From an uncultured Verrucomicrobiales bacterium (lineage in GTDB: Bacteria > Verrucomicrobiota > Verrucomicrobiia > Verrucomicrobiales > Akkermansiaceae): 64,000 nucleotides of DNA. The stretch lies in the NCBI GenBank assembly GCA_937928545.1, contig CALGJQ010000007.1, positions 248,001-312,000 on the forward strand, given 5' to 3'. Every line of letters begins with the position of its first letter. The first letter of the stretch is position 1. Shown here piece by piece: positions 62,336 to 64,000 of the stretch. The position numbers and the translations under genes are program-made. The notes beneath the pieces were generated by a model that saw nothing but the letters and a program-made list of their open reading frames with translations, ran no database searches and had not been told where the DNA came from.

Positions 62336-62657
62336 GACTACTGGGGAGTGATCGAACCTTTGGCTGCTAATTATTTTCTGTTCTCTCGTGCTTTTTGAGC
62401 AGCTATTTGGGCTTTTTCAGCTTCTCTGACTTGTTGAAAGTGTAATCGTTAGAGCTTCGCTCTGCTTTGAAGGATTTGGTTCAGTGGTGTTCTCGTTGGA
62501 CGCGAACGTAGGCGGTTGCGGAGTCGAGTCGGGATTCGCTGAGGGAGAAGGCACCTTAGCGGCCTCGCTATGAGAATTTGGCTAGGTCGGGGGATTACTC
62601 CAAATGTTCAGTCGCTGAGAAAAGAATACGGCGTTGATAGAAAGAGAACCGTTTAGG
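62336..62657. other. Intergenic region with traces of a decayed minus-strand gene
   Basis: 322 bases without a gene that has a start codon. On the minus strand two open stretches overlap in different frames: one at 62417-62581 is Pro/Ser/Thr-rich and one at 62371-62448 reads QQVREAEKAQIAAQKAREN, helical. They could be the broken end of one gene. No hairpin terminator after the kinase was found. Confidence 0.35.
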
Positions 62658-63605
62658 CTAACGTGAACGTCGCGCCACTAGGCAGAGACCTGTGAGAGCA
62701 AGAAGCATTGATGAAGATGGTTCGGGAACGGTGGTTTCGATTCTGAGATTGTCGTAGACGCCAAAATTTAGAGCAGGATCACTCGCTACGGAGGTAAAAA
62801 CATCTGCATATAAGAAGGCAAAGTTCTCATCCATATCGACAGGTGTTCCTCCGTCACTATTATCGAAGGTTCCAATGAGCACGGTGTTGCCGCTAGCTGC
62901 GCTGGTAAGGGTAAAGCTGGCAACACCTGGAGTGGTTGTTGTGCCGACGCCGATCATAGTGGGGTCGACGTCGATCTGCATCGTCATCCACTGAAATCCA
63001 GAATCCCCCGAATCATTACTTCCGATTTGGCTTTGCGCAGCGGGAGGTGCAACCGCAGGAAATGCCGAGCTCAGTGTTGCATCGCTGTTGTTGTTGCTCG
63101 TGAGGGCTGGGTTATACTGACCGGAATGAACAAACTGCTCAGAACTGTCTTTGTAGAGTCGATAATCTCGACTGGAGCCACCATCACCGGTCATGATCAT
63201 GCTCGCGCCATTGAGTCCAACCGTCGCGGCATCATGACCAATTCCACCACCTGCGAACTCGGTGGATCCCCCGCCATTTATAGCGAAGTTAGACCAGACG
63301 TCGAAAGTCACCCGATAGGAGGTTGATCCTGCCGGAAGATTTAAACTGGTCACGACTGCGGCTGAGGCGGCCTGAGCAGGTGCCTCAAGATTTGCTTCCA
63401 TCTTCAAGCCGGTAGTTCCTGAGCCATTGGGTGCGGAAGGAATGCCGTCGGCACTATAATCATAGCCAAAAGTGACCTTCGTGTCAGTGTCTCCTAAAAC
63501 GGTGAAGCCAGCCGAACTGGAAAGGTCATTCATGACGCTCACCGTAGCCTGCGCTGGGTGAGATAAAACGAGAACTAAAAATGAGGGTAAGACTTTGCTC
63601 ATCAT
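62658..63605 (-). CDS. PEP-CTERM exported protein
   Basis: 315 residues. Signal peptide (SKVLPSFLVLVLSHPAQA). The mature part is beta-rich, Gly/Ser/Asn-rich, with SSAGFTVLGDTDTKVTFGYDYSADG and a lectin-like FAFLYADVF strand. The C-terminus is VPEPSSSMLLALTGLCLVARRSR cut as P-E-P, a hydrophobic helix and RRSR, a complete PEP-CTERM signal for exosortase processing and cell-surface attachment. Exosortase is not in this window. Confidence 0.85.
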   Translation of the reverse strand: MMSKVLPSFLVLVLSHPAQATVSVMNDLSSSAGFTVLGDTDTKVTFGYDYSADGIPSAPNGSGTTGLKMEANLEAPAQAASAAVVTSLNLPAGSTSYRVTFDVWSNFAINGGGSTEFAGGGIGHDAATVGLNGASMIMTGDGGSSRDYRLYKDSSEQFVHSGQYNPALTSNNNSDATLSSAFPAVAPPAAQSQIGSNDSGDSGFQWMTMQIDVDPTMIGVGTTTTPGVASFTLTSAASGNTVLIGTFDNSDGGTPVDMDENFAFLYADVFTSVASDPALNFGVYDNLRIETTVPEPSSSMLLALTGLCLVARRSR

Positions 63606-63689
63606 TAGATGTTGATATGCAGTGACTTACATCGTCAAGTGTTTAAATCCCCCCCCGTTTTTTTCACGCGATTAGAGAGAGGAAGATCG

Positions 63690-64000
63690 CTACTTTTTCT
63701 GAGTCGTCTTTCCCAGAGTGGCTTGACGGTAGAAGAAAATGGCATCGCCGACGGCGTTGGCGAGAGTCTTTTGGTAGCTGGCGGAGTTGATGAGATACTT
63801 TTCCTTCGGGTGGCTCAAAAAGCCGCCTTCTAGAAGGATAGCAGGATGACGGACTCCGGTGAGGACGCTGAAGCGAGCTCGGCGGATGCCTCGGTCTTGG
63901 ATGCCCATTTTCAGCTTTGGATCATTGAGGCGTTTGAGGCTGGTCCAGTGAATGGCGGTGGCGAGAGCGATGTTGGCGGAATCCTGAGCGTTGCCGGGCT
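63690..64000 (-). CDS. N-acetylmuramoyl-L-alanine amidase, C-terminal part (cut by window edge)
   Basis: About 103 codons are present; the frame is open to the right edge. SANIALATAIHWTSLKRLND, then QDRGIRRARFSVLTGVRHPA and ILLEGGFLSHPKEKYLINS are the last conserved parts of the Amidase_3 fold, with the catalytic Glu in LLEGGF. It cleaves the amide between MurNAc and the peptide stem. The first zinc ligands lie beyond the edge. Confidence 0.88.
   Translation of the reverse strand, partial: PGNAQDSANIALATAIHWTSLKRLNDPKLKMGIQDRGIRRARFSVLTGVRHPAILLEGGFLSHPKEKYLINSASYQKTLANAVGDAIFFYRQATLGKTTQKK

Noticed and set aside
62336-62657. tRNA or small RNA gene in the gap
   Set aside because: No cloverleaf with T-loop GTTC and matching arms could be drawn; none was found elsewhere in the window either.

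Overview
The window looks like a chromosomal segment of a Verrucomicrobiota bacterium (Verrucomicrobiales-like), about 50-55 % GC by eye. This is judged from protein style, not a database match. The signs are a lysine/alanine-rich tail fused to a DksA/TraR-type protein, a PEP-CTERM exported protein, many signal-peptide proteins with TSP3-type aspartate-rich repeats or WAxxDP repeats, a TIGR02597-like protein, CotH, and REP-associated transposases (RAYTs) with a long insertion. No rRNA, tRNA or CRISPR array was recognised.

Layout. 1-3.8 kb (minus strand): a RES/Xre-type toxin-antitoxin pair cut by the left edge, a sugar isomerase/epimerase with an RbsD/FucU mutarotase, then pheA and scpB. 4-10.5 kb (plus): the DksA-like protein, a repeat protein, an AP2-like protein, acpP, and a small operon ending in accA. 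10.8-25.5 kb (plus): a large accessory block of four exported proteins (YadA-head-like, TSP3/GQLK-repeat, FG-GAP, and a 2294-residue RHS protein), followed by a lipoprotein overlapping the RHS stop. 25.5-31.2 kb: a repeat-rich island with two RAYT transposases, a decayed third copy and a CotH-kinase gene. 31.3-39 kb: an NlpC/P60 lipoprotein and a complete arginine succinyltransferase (AST) operon in which a carboxypeptidase-G2-like M20 hydrolase stands where astE would be expected. 39-48 kb (mostly minus): a protein-arginine-methyltransferase-like enzyme, a CreBC-like two-component system followed by a tiny lipoprotein and a membrane protein, an acetyltransferase and a 1232-residue TPM-domain coiled-coil protein. 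48-64 kb: hpt, a LOG-family protein, a TAXI-type binding protein, several exported proteins, small lipoproteins, a Sel1-repeat protein, a Gfo/Idh/MocA oxidoreductase, a second two-component system, a PEP-CTERM protein and the C-terminal part of an N-acetylmuramoyl-L-alanine amidase.

The best candidate for an undescribed system is the 10.8-25.5 kb exported block. The RHS protein ends in a variable, AT-richer domain with an HEATH zinc-protease motif and a downstream NE motif. The overlapping gene encodes a lipoprotein with a GspG-like tail, which is suitably placed to be its immunity partner. Other points worth testing are the AST operon with a non-orthologous final step, the bacterial PRMT-like enzyme beside it, and the DksA-like protein that has lost three of four zinc cysteines.
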